DNA from: an uncultured Clostridia bacterium
GTDB taxonomy: Bacteria > Bacillota > Clostridia > Lachnospirales > Anaerotignaceae
NCBI GenBank assembly: GCA_937919015.1
Contig: CALFPN010000174.1
Coordinates: 1-6,117, forward strand
DNA length: 6,117 bases
Reading direction: 5' to 3'
Shown here in pieces: positions 1 to 5,833 of the stretch. Under the pieces are notes generated by a model that saw nothing but the letters and a program-made list of their open reading frames with translations, did not search any database and was not told where the DNA came from. Both the position numbers and the translations under genes were made by a program. How positions within the stretch are numbered: the first letter of the stretch is position 1; the number at the start of each line of letters is the position of its first letter.

Positions 1-299
1 ACGTGAAACGTTTGAGCGCGGTGAAAGGGCTTGGGAAAAAGACGGCGGAAAAGATCGTGCTTGAACTGCACGGCAAGATCTCGGCGGCGGAAGTCATGAA
101 CGCAAGCGGCGATACCGTGTCCGCGACGAACGCGGAAACGCCCATGCGGCTTTCGGCGCAGGACGAAGAAGCGTTGTCCGCGCTTATGGGGTTGGGATTC
201 ACGCGTAGCGAGAGTACGCAAGCGATCAAACGCGCGCACGAACAGGGCGCAACGGGCGTAGAGGAAATTATACGAAAAGCGCTCCAAGGCGGTATGTAA
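1..299 (+). CDS. ruvA: Holliday junction branch migration subunit RuvA, C-terminal half (5' partial)
   Basis: RuvA binds four-way DNA junctions as a tetramer and loads the RuvB motor for branch migration. The gene enters from the left edge, with bases 1-2 completing a codon, so the GTG at 3 is internal rather than a start. Visible residues (numbered from base 3) hold a helix-hairpin-helix motif at about 7-22 (VKGLGKKTAEKIVLEL), which is RuvA's second DNA-binding hairpin. A low-complexity linker follows at about 27-52. The C-terminal RuvB-contacting domain III is at about 53-96 (EEALSALMGLGF, then EEIIRKAL). Full RuvA is roughly 190-205 residues, so about half is missing. The gene ends in TAA at 297-299. 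ruvB normally follows closely but does not here. Codon use (GCG alanine, CTT/TTG leucine) is unlike every downstream gene. The family call is firm; whether this stretch truly neighbours the his genes in a genome is less certain. Confidence 0.93.
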   Translation, partial: VKRLSAVKGLGKKTAEKIVLELHGKISAAEVMNASGDTVSATNAETPMRLSAQDEEALSALMGLGFTRSESTQAIKRAHEQGATGVEEIIRKALQGGM

Positions 300-326
300 G
301 CGAACGCGTATAGCACGCCGTCTTAT

Positions 327-401
327 CCGCAAAATCGGAACTTGCCCTTGCTCGTTTACGCATCAGTAAACTCCCGTCGGGCAAAACCGCGAGTTTTGCG
401 G
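327..401. repeat. Large nested imperfect palindrome between ruvA and hisC
   Basis: Seen directly: CCGCAAAA (327-334) is complementary to TTTTGCGG (394-401). The pairing continues as TCG (335-337) with CGA (390-392) after one bulged G at 393. Inside this, TTGCCC (342-347) pairs with GGGCAA (379-384), and GTTTAC (354-359) pairs with GTAAAC (366-371) around a 6-nt loop. The whole 75-base element could fold into one long interrupted stem in DNA or RNA. No T-run follows, so it is not a classic intrinsic terminator, although it could still affect the end of ruvA mRNA. Its CpG-rich composition matches the ruvA side rather than the his side. By form it resembles a repetitive extragenic palindrome, but copy number cannot be judged from one window. 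Confidence 0.7.
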
Positions 402-443
402 CAATACGCAACCCTTCTTCACGTTTTAACGGTTATTAGATTT

Positions 444-448
444 AAGGA
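444..448 (+). promoter_or_regulatory. Ribosome binding site of hisC
   Basis: AAGGA lies 6 nt upstream of the ATG at 455 and supports that start. I see no convincing promoter between the palindrome and this site, and no T-box or histidine-rich leader peptide. How transcription of hisC begins is therefore not visible here. Confidence 0.75.
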
Positions 449-454
449 ATCATC

Positions 455-1528
455 ATGAGTAAATTTTTCAGCGACAAATTCTCTTCGCTCACCCCGTATA
501 CACCCGGGGAACAGCCCCGTGACCAGCAGTATGTCAAACTGAATACCAACGAATCCCCTTATCCGCCTTCTCCCGAGGTGGTGGCGGCGGTTTCTCAGGC
601 AGAGGTGGAACTGCTGAACCTGTATCCCGATCCAACAGGCAAGGCACTGAAGGAAAAACTGGCAAAGCTCTACGGCGTGGAAGCAAAGAATGTTTTCCTC
701 TCCAACGGCTCCGACGATATCCTGAATTTTGCCTTCATGGCCTTCTGTGACAGCGAAAGAGGGGCGGCTTTCCCCGAGATCAGCTATGGTTTCTATCCTG
801 TTTATGCAGACCTGTACCATGTGGATAGCAAAGCCATCCCTCTGCAGGATGATTTCAGCGTGAATTATAAGGATTACTGCGGCATCGGTCGCATGGTGGT
901 GATCGCAAACCCCAATGCTCCTACAGGGATGGAAATTTCCCTTGGGGAAATTGAAGAAATTCTGAAATCCAATCCTGATAACATCGTTATCATTGATGAA
1001 GCCTATATTGATTTTGGCGGTATAAGCTGCGTGGATTTCATCAAGAAATACGATAATCTGCTGGTGGTGCAGACCTTTTCCAAATCCCGTTCCATGGCGG
1101 GGGCAAGGCTGGGCTTTGCCATTGCCGATGCAGGGATCATTGAAGATTTGGAGAAAATCAAATATTCCACAAACCCCTATAATATCAATCGCCTGACACT
1201 GGCGGCAGGGGAAGCAGCGGTAGAGAGCAATGAATACTATGTGGAAAATGCGAAAAAGATCGCAGAAACCAGAGAAATGACAACAGCGAAGCTGAGAGAA
1301 ATGGATTTTACCGTGTTGGATTCCAAGGCGAATTTTATTTTCGCCAAGAGCAACACCCTTCCCGGCAAGCTGCTGTATGAAGAACTGAAGAAAAAAGGCG
1401 TTCTGGTGCGTTTCTTCGGCAAAGCTAAGATCGAAGATTTTCTCCGTATCACCATCGGCACACCGGAACAGATGAATGTGATGTTTGAAAAAATCGAAGA
1501 AGTGAAGCAGGAACAGAAAGGGGCATGA
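455..1528 (+). CDS. hisC: Histidinol-phosphate aminotransferase HisC
   Basis: Cytosolic PLP enzyme converting imidazole-acetol phosphate and glutamate to histidinol phosphate and 2-oxoglutarate. The 357-residue length is normal for the family. It is a fold-type I aminotransferase. Visible motifs are KLNTNESPYPPSP at about 28-40, the PLP-phosphate loop NGSDD at 84-88, NPNAPTG at 152-158, DEAY at 181-184 (the Asp that contacts the PLP pyridine nitrogen), the Schiff-base lysine K210 in TFSKSRSMAGARLG with R218 downstream, and R331 in RITIG, the expected substrate-carboxylate arginine. The ATG at 455 is backed by AAGGA 6 nt upstream. It is the first his gene present: hisZ, hisG and hisD, which often precede hisC in Clostridia, are absent. 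hisB follows after a single base. The related CobD threonine-phosphate decarboxylase is the main alternative, but the operon context makes HisC near certain. Confidence 0.97.
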   Translation: MSKFFSDKFSSLTPYTPGEQPRDQQYVKLNTNESPYPPSPEVVAAVSQAEVELLNLYPDPTGKALKEKLAKLYGVEAKNVFLSNGSDDILNFAFMAFCDSERGAAFPEISYGFYPVYADLYHVDSKAIPLQDDFSVNYKDYCGIGRMVVIANPNAPTGMEISLGEIEEILKSNPDNIVIIDEAYIDFGGISCVDFIKKYDNLLVVQTFSKSRSMAGARLGFAIADAGIIEDLEKIKYSTNPYNINRLTLAAGEAAVESNEYYVENAKKIAETREMTTAKLREMDFTVLDSKANFIFAKSNTLPGKLLYEELKKKGVLVRFFGKAKIEDFLRITIGTPEQMNVMFEKIEEVKQEQKGA

Positions 1529-1529
1529 C

Positions 1530-2117
1530 ATGAGAACGAGCGAGATCAAGCGAAAAACCGCAGAAACGGATATCAGCCTGTCCTTTTGTCTGGATGGCAG
1601 CGGCGCAAGCAGTATCAACACTGGTGTCGGTTTTCTGGATCATATGCTGATCCTTTTTGCAAAGCATGGCAGATTTGATTTGGACGTGACCTGTAAAGGG
1701 GATATCGAGGTGGATGACCACCATTCCGTAGAGGATATCGGCATCTGTCTGGGCATGGCGTTTGCAGAGGCTCTGGGGGACAGCAGAGGCATCGCCCGCT
1801 ATGGCGATATCACATTGCCCATGGATGAAGCTCTCATTCTGGCAGCGGTGGATCTGGGCGGCAGAAGTCATCTGGAATATGGTCTGGAAATTCCTACGGA
1901 AAAAGTCGGCACCTTCGATACAGAACTGGTGGAAGAATTTTTTATCGCTTTCGTGAGAAATGCAAAAATAAACCTGCATATCCTGCAGTTCCGCGGCAGA
2001 AATTCTCATCACATCATCGAGGGCACATTTAAGGCGGTTGCCCGCGCACTGGCCAAGGCTGTGGCGGTGCAGGAAGCCTATAAAGACGAAATTCCTTCCA
2101 CAAAGGGGGTATTATAA
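1530..2117 (+). CDS. hisB: Imidazoleglycerol-phosphate dehydratase HisB (monofunctional)
   Basis: Dehydrates imidazole-glycerol phosphate to imidazole-acetol phosphate, the substrate of HisC. At 195 residues it is the monofunctional form, with no HAD phosphatase domain fused at the N-terminus as in enterobacteria. This fits with a separate phosphatase gene at the operon's end. The metal-binding signatures of the duplicated IGPD fold are intact: GFLDHML at 34-40, DDHHSVED at 62-69 (H64, H65, E68), NSHHIIEGTFKA at 158-169 (H160, H161, E164), and the conserved terminus PSTKGVL at 189-195. The family works as a 24-subunit, manganese-dependent shell. The ATG at 1530 comes one base after the hisC stop, and its AAAGGGG ribosome binding site lies inside the hisC end, implying translational coupling. 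hisH begins directly after the stop. Confidence 0.98.
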   Translation: MRTSEIKRKTAETDISLSFCLDGSGASSINTGVGFLDHMLILFAKHGRFDLDVTCKGDIEVDDHHSVEDIGICLGMAFAEALGDSRGIARYGDITLPMDEALILAAVDLGGRSHLEYGLEIPTEKVGTFDTELVEEFFIAFVRNAKINLHILQFRGRNSHHIIEGTFKAVARALAKAVAVQEAYKDEIPSTKGVL

Positions 2118-2735
2118 ATGATCGCGATCATTGATTATGGCGTAGGCAATCTGTTCTCCTTGCAGAGTTCCCTGAAATTCATCGGGGCGGAAGCAAAGGT
2201 GACAAACAATATCGAAGAGATCAGAGCGGCAGACCGCATCATCCTGCCTGGCGTAGGGGCATTCGAGGATGCCATCCGGAAACTCCGTGAAAGCGGCATG
2301 GAAAAAGTGGTTCTGGAAGAAGCGGCAAAGGGCAAACCCCTGCTGGGGATTTGTCTGGGGATGCAGATGCTTCTGGAAAAGAATTATGAATATGGGGAAC
2401 ATGAAGGTCTGGGGCTCATTCAGGGCAGTGTAAAACCCATTGCACCTATGATCGGTGCGGGGCTGAAAGTCCCTCATATTGGCTGGAATGCGCTGATTTT
2501 CCCCAAGGAGAAAGAAAAATCCAAACTGTTCAAATATATCAGCGAAGGGGACTGCGTTTATTTCGTACACTCCTACGCCGGTGTGGACTGCGATGACTTC
2601 GTTTCTTCCCGTGCGGAATACGGCGCAGAACTGACCGCTTCCGTGGAATGTGGCAACGTATATGGCACCCAGTTCCACCCCGAAAAAAGCGGCGAAGTGG
2701 GCCTGAAAATTCTGAAAGCATTTTGTGAACTGTAA
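2118..2735 (+). CDS. hisH: Imidazole glycerol phosphate synthase, glutaminase subunit HisH
   Basis: Class I glutamine amidotransferase that hydrolyses glutamine and channels ammonia to HisF. It starts MIAIIDYGVGNLFSL, typical of HisH. Visible features are the PGVGAF oxyanion-region loop at 44-49, the nucleophile C79 in GICLGMQ (77-83), the PHIGWN segment at 119-124 characteristic of HisH, and the catalytic H187 and E189 in QFHPEKS (185-191), so the Cys-His-Glu triad is complete. Length (205 residues) is normal. The ATG at 2118 abuts the TAA of hisB with no gap, and its ribosome binding site (purine run AAAGGGGG, 2102-2109) sits in the last hisB codons. Its partner HisF is two genes downstream with hisA between them, a common clostridial order. 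Confidence 0.98.
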   Translation: MIAIIDYGVGNLFSLQSSLKFIGAEAKVTNNIEEIRAADRIILPGVGAFEDAIRKLRESGMEKVVLEEAAKGKPLLGICLGMQMLLEKNYEYGEHEGLGLIQGSVKPIAPMIGAGLKVPHIGWNALIFPKEKEKSKLFKYISEGDCVYFVHSYAGVDCDDFVSSRAEYGAELTASVECGNVYGTQFHPEKSGEVGLKILKAFCEL

Positions 2736-2737
2736 TT

Positions 2738-2746
2738 TAAGGAGGT
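2738..2746 (+). promoter_or_regulatory. Near-perfect ribosome binding site of hisA
   Basis: TAAGGAGGT is a full-length match to the 16S anti-Shine-Dalgarno sequence, 6 nt before the ATG at 2753. It lies within the 17-nt hisH-hisA gap, the longest in the operon, and gives hisA independent, probably strong translation initiation. Confidence 0.9.
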
Positions 2747-2752
2747 AGTTTT

Positions 2753-3475
2753 ATGGAATTATTTCCTGCAATCGATTTGATCGGCGGCTGTGCCGTGCGT
2801 TTGGTGAAAGGCGACTATGCACAGAAAACAGTATATAGCGATAACCCCGCAGAAGTGGCAAAATCCTTTGCGGCGGCTGGGGCGAAATACCTTCATGTGG
2901 TAGATCTGGAAGGGGCCAAAGACGGCGGCACCCCTAATCTGGAAACCATCAAAAATATCGTGGAAAATGGCGGCCTTCTGGTGGAAGTGGGTGGCGGCAT
3001 CCGTTCCGAAGAAGTCATCAAAAAATATCTGGATGCAGGTGTATTCCGTGTGATCCTTGGCACAGCGGCGGTGCAGAATCCTGCTTTTCTGGAAGAAATG
3101 GTGCAGAAATACGGCGAAAAAATTGCCGTTGGTGTAGATATCAAAGATGGCATGGTTGCCATCAAAGGCTGGACGGAAGTTTCCGCAGAAAGCTGTTTCG
3201 ATTTCTGCGAAAAACTGCAGAAGATCGGTGTAAAAACCATCATCTGTACGGATATTTCCAAGGATGGACTGCTGAGCGGAACCAATCTGGAATTGTACAA
3301 AGAACTTTCTGAAAAATTCTCCGTGGATATCGTTGCCTCCGGCGGCGTGACTACGCTGGATGATGTGAAAAAACTGGCGAATATGGGCATGTATGGTGCC
3401 ATTCTGGGCAAAGCCCTTTATACCGGCAATATCGACCTGAAAGCCGCTGTGGAACTGACGAAGGGAGGAAACTGA
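2753..3475 (+). CDS. hisA: ProFAR isomerase HisA
   Basis: Isomerises N'-(phosphoribosyl)formimino-AICAR-ribonucleotide (ProFAR) to PRFAR by an Amadori rearrangement. It is a 240-residue (beta/alpha)8 barrel of normal family length. The N-terminus MELFPAIDLIGG carries the catalytic base D8, and D129 in VGVDIKDG is the expected acid in the second half-barrel. Phosphate-binding glycines appear at VGGGIRS (79-85) and SGGVT (196-200). GW at 139-140 and TDISKDG at 166-172 are typical of HisA rather than HisF. The barrel halves resemble each other, as known for this family. The start at 2753 is fixed by an excellent Shine-Dalgarno sequence. Its paralogue hisF follows after one base. A HisA/TrpF dual-function enzyme is known only in some actinobacteria and nothing here suggests it. 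Confidence 0.97.
   Translation: MELFPAIDLIGGCAVRLVKGDYAQKTVYSDNPAEVAKSFAAAGAKYLHVVDLEGAKDGGTPNLETIKNIVENGGLLVEVGGGIRSEEVIKKYLDAGVFRVILGTAAVQNPAFLEEMVQKYGEKIAVGVDIKDGMVAIKGWTEVSAESCFDFCEKLQKIGVKTIICTDISKDGLLSGTNLELYKELSEKFSVDIVASGGVTTLDDVKKLANMGMYGAILGKALYTGNIDLKAAVELTKGGN
3463..3469 (+). promoter_or_regulatory. Ribosome binding site that decides the TTG start of hisF
   Basis: GGGAGGA lies in the last codons of hisA, 7 nt before a TTG at 3477. HisF proteins usually begin Met-(Leu/Ile)-(Thr/Ala)-Lys-Arg-Ile-Ile-Pro-Cys-Leu-Asp. The reading frame gives exactly this when TTG is read as Met, and no ATG is available nearby in frame. Confidence 0.88.
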
Positions 3476-3476
3476 A

Positions 3477-4235
3477 TTGATTACAAAAAGAATCATTCCC
3501 TGTCTGGACGTAAAGGACGGCAGGGTGGTAAAAGGCGTGAAATTTGAAGGCCTTTCTGACGTTTCCTCTCCTGTGGAGCTGGGGAAATATTACAGCGACT
3601 GTGGTGCCGATGAACTGGTATTTTACGATATCACTGCATCTGCGGAGGGCAGAGCGTTGTTTACAGATATCCTGACAGAAGTGGCACAGAATATCTTCAT
3701 TCCCCTGACTGTGGGCGGCGGCATCAATACGCTGGATGATTTTGACCGTGTGCTGAAATGCGGCGCGGATAAAGTCAGCGTAAACTCTGGTGCAATCAAA
3801 AACCCTCAGCTCATCGAAGATGCGGCAAAGAAATACGGCGACCAGTGTGTGGTGCTTTCTGTGGACGTGAAGCGTGTAGATGGTAAATTCATGGTGTTTG
3901 CCAAGGGCGGCAGAGAAAATACCGGTATGGAGGCTCTCAGCTGGATCAAACGATGTGTAGACATGGGTGCAGGTGAGGTCGTAGTCAACAGTATCGATAC
4001 CGACGGTGTGAAGGAGGGCTTTGATCTGGAACTGTTGAAGCAGGTTTGTGCACTGGTAAATGTGCCTGTCATCGCTTCCGGCGGCGCAGGTTCCATTCAG
4101 GATTTTGTGACACTGTTCAATGAAATTCCCGATATTGACGCAGGTCTGGCGGCATCCATCTTCCATTTTGGAGAAGTGAAGATTTCAGACCTGAAGGAAA
4201 CACTGGATCAAAACGGTATTGTTGTCCGTAAATAA
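3477..4235 (+). CDS. hisF: Imidazole glycerol phosphate synthase, cyclase subunit HisF (TTG start)
   Basis: Uses ammonia from HisH to convert PRFAR into imidazole-glycerol phosphate and AICAR; AICAR feeds purine synthesis. It is a 252-residue (beta/alpha)8 barrel of standard length. The canonical N-terminus has ITKRIIPCLDVKDGRVVKG with catalytic D11, and the second catalytic aspartate is D130 in LSVDVKR. Phosphate-binding loops are TVGGGI (78-83) and IASGGAG (199-205). NSIDTDGVKEGFD at 171-183 is a HisF loop, with VNS where many homologues have LTS. Translation starts at a TTG one base after the hisA stop, supported by a good Shine-Dalgarno sequence in hisA. HisF and HisA arose by ancient duplication and sit side by side here. 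It should act as a HisH-HisF heterodimer in the cytosol. Confidence 0.98.
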   Translation: MITKRIIPCLDVKDGRVVKGVKFEGLSDVSSPVELGKYYSDCGADELVFYDITASAEGRALFTDILTEVAQNIFIPLTVGGGINTLDDFDRVLKCGADKVSVNSGAIKNPQLIEDAAKKYGDQCVVLSVDVKRVDGKFMVFAKGGRENTGMEALSWIKRCVDMGAGEVVVNSIDTDGVKEGFDLELLKQVCALVNVPVIASGGAGSIQDFVTLFNEIPDIDAGLAASIFHFGEVKISDLKETLDQNGIVVRK

Positions 4236-4236
4236 A

Positions 4237-4243
4237 AAAGGAG
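4237..4243 (+). promoter_or_regulatory. Ribosome binding site that decides the hisIE start
   Basis: AAAGGAG lies 8 nt before the ATG at 4252, inside the 16-nt gap after hisF. It favours that ATG over an in-frame TTG at 4219, which overlaps the hisF 3' end and would add eleven non-conserved residues. Confidence 0.85.
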
Positions 4244-4251
4244 AAATTCTT

Positions 4252-4902
4252 ATGTTGAAAATTGAAGATCTGAAATTCGACGAAAAGGGTCTCATCCCTG
4301 CCGTCGTTGTAGATACATACAGCAAAAAGGTGCTGACCGTGGCTTATATGAACAAGGAAAGCCTGCAGATCAGCATGGAAGAAGGCAGAACCTGTTTCTG
4401 GTCCCGTTCCAGACAGGAACTGTGGAGAAAAGGTGATACCAGCGGCAATGTGCAGCATATCGTTTCCATCGTGGCAGACTGCGACAGGGACGCCCTGACC
4501 GTGGAAGTGGTAAAGGAAGGCCCCGCCTGTCATCTGGGTACAGAATCCTGCTTCAACGATGTGGTATACCTGAATCCTGCATACAACCAGTTCTCTGTAG
4601 ATGGTCTGTATGAAATGTTGGAAGGCAGAAAGAAAAATATGCCCGAAGGCTCCTATACTACTTATCTGTTTGAAAAAGGCATCGACAAAATCCTGAAGAA
4701 AATCGGTGAGGAATGTACAGAAGTCATCATTGCATCCAAAGCAGAAGATAAAGCAGAAACCATTTATGAAATCGCAGACCTTGCCTATCATGTGATGGTG
4801 ATGATGGTGGAACAGGGCATTTCTCTGGAAGATGTCCGTAAAGAACTGGCATCGAGACATGTCATTGACCACAAGGTGAAACAGGAGAAGATGACAAAAT
4901 GA
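4252..4902 (+). CDS. hisI: Bifunctional PR-AMP cyclohydrolase / PR-ATP pyrophosphohydrolase HisIE
   Basis: Fusion enzyme of 216 residues (often written hisIE) for steps two and three of the pathway. The N-terminal HisI domain (about 1-115) opens the adenine ring of PR-AMP. It shows the WSRSRQELWRKGDTSGN block at 50-66, the Mg-binding aspartates D76, D78 and D80 in DCDRDAL, and the zinc cysteines C77, C93 and C100. The C-terminal HisE domain (about 117-205) is an all-alpha MazG-like pyrophosphohydrolase that removes PPi from PR-ATP. It shows KIGEECTEVIIASK at 150-163 and the acidic EIADLAYH at 173-180. Both active sites look complete, so the fusion should do both reactions. The ATG at 4252 is chosen from its ribosome binding site. 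The last codons overlap the next gene by ATGA. Alanine codons are GCA/GCC/GCT only, in sharp contrast to ruvA. Confidence 0.97.
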   Translation: MLKIEDLKFDEKGLIPAVVVDTYSKKVLTVAYMNKESLQISMEEGRTCFWSRSRQELWRKGDTSGNVQHIVSIVADCDRDALTVEVVKEGPACHLGTESCFNDVVYLNPAYNQFSVDGLYEMLEGRKKNMPEGSYTTYLFEKGIDKILKKIGEECTEVIIASKAEDKAETIYEIADLAYHVMVMMVEQGISLEDVRKELASRHVIDHKVKQEKMTK

Positions 4903-4908
4903 CAAAAT
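4891..4908 (+). repeat. Short 8-bp tandem repeat at the hisIE-hisJ overlap
   Basis: ATGACAAA occurs twice in tandem with two further bases of a third copy. The two copies encode the last residues of HisIE (MTK, stop) and the first of HisJ (MTK). The ATGA stop-start overlap at 4899-4902 lies in the second copy, so the junction may have arisen by a small tandem duplication. Confidence 0.75.
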
Positions 4909-5732
4909 TCCCGAAAATGAATTTTCATACCCATACCACCTACTGTGATGGGAAGGAAAGTGTGGAAAGCATGGTGCAGGCGGCAATCGCAAAAGAGTTT
5001 GTCCGTCTGGGTTTTTCCGGCCATTGCTTCAATGACTTCCGCCCCGAAGATCAGGAAGTCTGGTGCATGAAGCCCCATGAAATTCCAAATTATCAGGCAG
5101 AAGTTCGCGCCATGGCGGAAAAATATAAAGAAAAAATCGAGATCCTCTGCGGTGTGGAACAGGATTTCTGTTCTTCTGCATCGACGGAAGGCTTTGATTA
5201 TGTCATTGGTTCCGTACATTATGCGGAAAAAGACGGACAGTATTACTGCGTGGATGAAAGCCCAGAAGTATTGGAGAAAGCCATTCGAGAAGGTTTTGGC
5301 GGTGATGTGTATGCCCTGACAAAGCGTTTCTTTGAAATGGAAGCGGAAGTGGTGCAGAAAACCAAGGCCACTTTTATCGGCCATTTTGACCTGGTGACAA
5401 AATTCAACGAAGGCAATCGCTATTTCGACCCTATGGACAAACGATACAGACACGCGGCACTGGAGGCCATGGATGCCCTCATCGAAACAGATCGTCCCTT
5501 TGAGATCAACACAGGCGGGATGTACCGCGGCTTCCGTACGGAAGCGTATCCTTCCATTCAACTGCTGAAAGACCTGAAGGAAAGGGGCGGCAGTATCCTT
5601 CTTTCCAGTGACAGCCATGATGGAAAATCTATTGGTTTCCAGTTTGCTGAAGCAGCGCAGGCGGCTAAGGAAATTGGCTTCCGAACGGTGAAAGTCCTTG
5701 GCAGGGACGGCTGGAGCGAGTTTGAATTATAA
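4899..5732 (+). CDS. hisJ: PHP-family histidinol-phosphatase, HisJ/HisK type
   Basis: Predicted to hydrolyse histidinol phosphate to histidinol, the phosphatase step that the short HisB here cannot supply. The 277-residue protein has a complete set of PHP metal ligands: H10 and H12 in NFHTHT, D17 in CDGK, H42 in SGH, E87 in GVEQD, H107 in GSVHY, H162 and D164 in GHFDL, and D238 and H240 in SSDSHD. These should hold a trinuclear metal centre in a distorted barrel. The start at 4899 overlaps the hisIE stop by ATGA, and AGGAGA at 4883-4888 lies 10 nt upstream. An in-frame ATG at 4917, just before the first histidine motif, is possible but has no ribosome binding site. The PHP family also contains other phosphoesterases, so the substrate rests mainly on operon position. 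It is the last gene before the terminator. Confidence 0.92.
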   Translation: MTKFPKMNFHTHTTYCDGKESVESMVQAAIAKEFVRLGFSGHCFNDFRPEDQEVWCMKPHEIPNYQAEVRAMAEKYKEKIEILCGVEQDFCSSASTEGFDYVIGSVHYAEKDGQYYCVDESPEVLEKAIREGFGGDVYALTKRFFEMEAEVVQKTKATFIGHFDLVTKFNEGNRYFDPMDKRYRHAALEAMDALIETDRPFEINTGGMYRGFRTEAYPSIQLLKDLKERGGSILLSSDSHDGKSIGFQFAEAAQAAKEIGFRTVKVLGRDGWSEFEL

Positions 5733-5739
5733 AACACAG

Positions 5740-5779
5740 ACACCCTTTCTTAAGAGATTCTTAAGGAAAGGGTGTTTTT
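5740..5779 (+). terminator. Intrinsic terminator closing the his operon
   Basis: ACACCCTTTC (5740-5749) pairs with GAAAGGGTGT (5766-5775). After a bulged G at 5765, TTAAG (5750-5754) pairs with CTTAA (5760-5764), leaving the loop AGATT. A run of five T (5775-5779) follows. It starts 7 nt after the hisJ stop. This is a strong rho-independent terminator reading rightward. Confidence 0.93.
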
Positions 5780-5780
5780 A

Positions 5781-5809
5781 TTTACGGTGAAATGCATCTG
5801 TGATAAAAT
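5781..5809 (+). promoter_or_regulatory. Predicted sigma-A type promoter of the downstream gene
   Basis: TTTACG (5781-5786) matches the -35 consensus at four of six positions. Exactly 17 nt later is TAAAAT (5804-5809), five of six matches to the -10 box, preceded by the extended -10 dinucleotide TG (5801-5802). Transcription would begin near 5815-5817, leaving a leader of about 18 nt that holds the ribosome binding site of the gene at 5834. Its position directly after the terminator marks a new transcription unit. Confidence 0.7.
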
Positions 5810-5833
5810 CAAGAAAAGAAAAGGGGAAGGAAA

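Noticed and set aside
381..399. A 7-bp hairpin (GCAAAAC with GTTTTGC) as the ruvA terminator
   Set aside because: No T-run follows, and its right arm reuses bases that pair in the larger nested palindrome. It was kept only as part of that element.
418..446. A possible hisC promoter (TTCACG, 17 nt, TTTAAG)
   Set aside because: Both boxes match consensus at only four of six positions, and the -10 overlaps the ribosome binding site, so a transcript would start almost at the ATG.
300..454. A T-box or histidine leader-peptide attenuator controlling the his genes
   Set aside because: I saw no T-box core, no run of histidine codons in a short frame, and no terminator/antiterminator pair with a T-run. 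The only structure is the palindrome on the ruvA-like side.
419..1621. A long minus-strand open frame of about 400 codons opposite hisC and hisB
   Set aside because: It lies wholly antisense to two genes with intact catalytic motifs. Its translation is rich in Phe, His and Cys without domain sense. Other minus-strand frames under the his genes look the same and are by-products of codon bias.
4219..4251. An upstream TTG extension of HisIE
   Set aside because: It overlaps the hisF end, adds residues not expected in HisI, and has no ribosome binding site, whereas the ATG at 4252 has a clear one.
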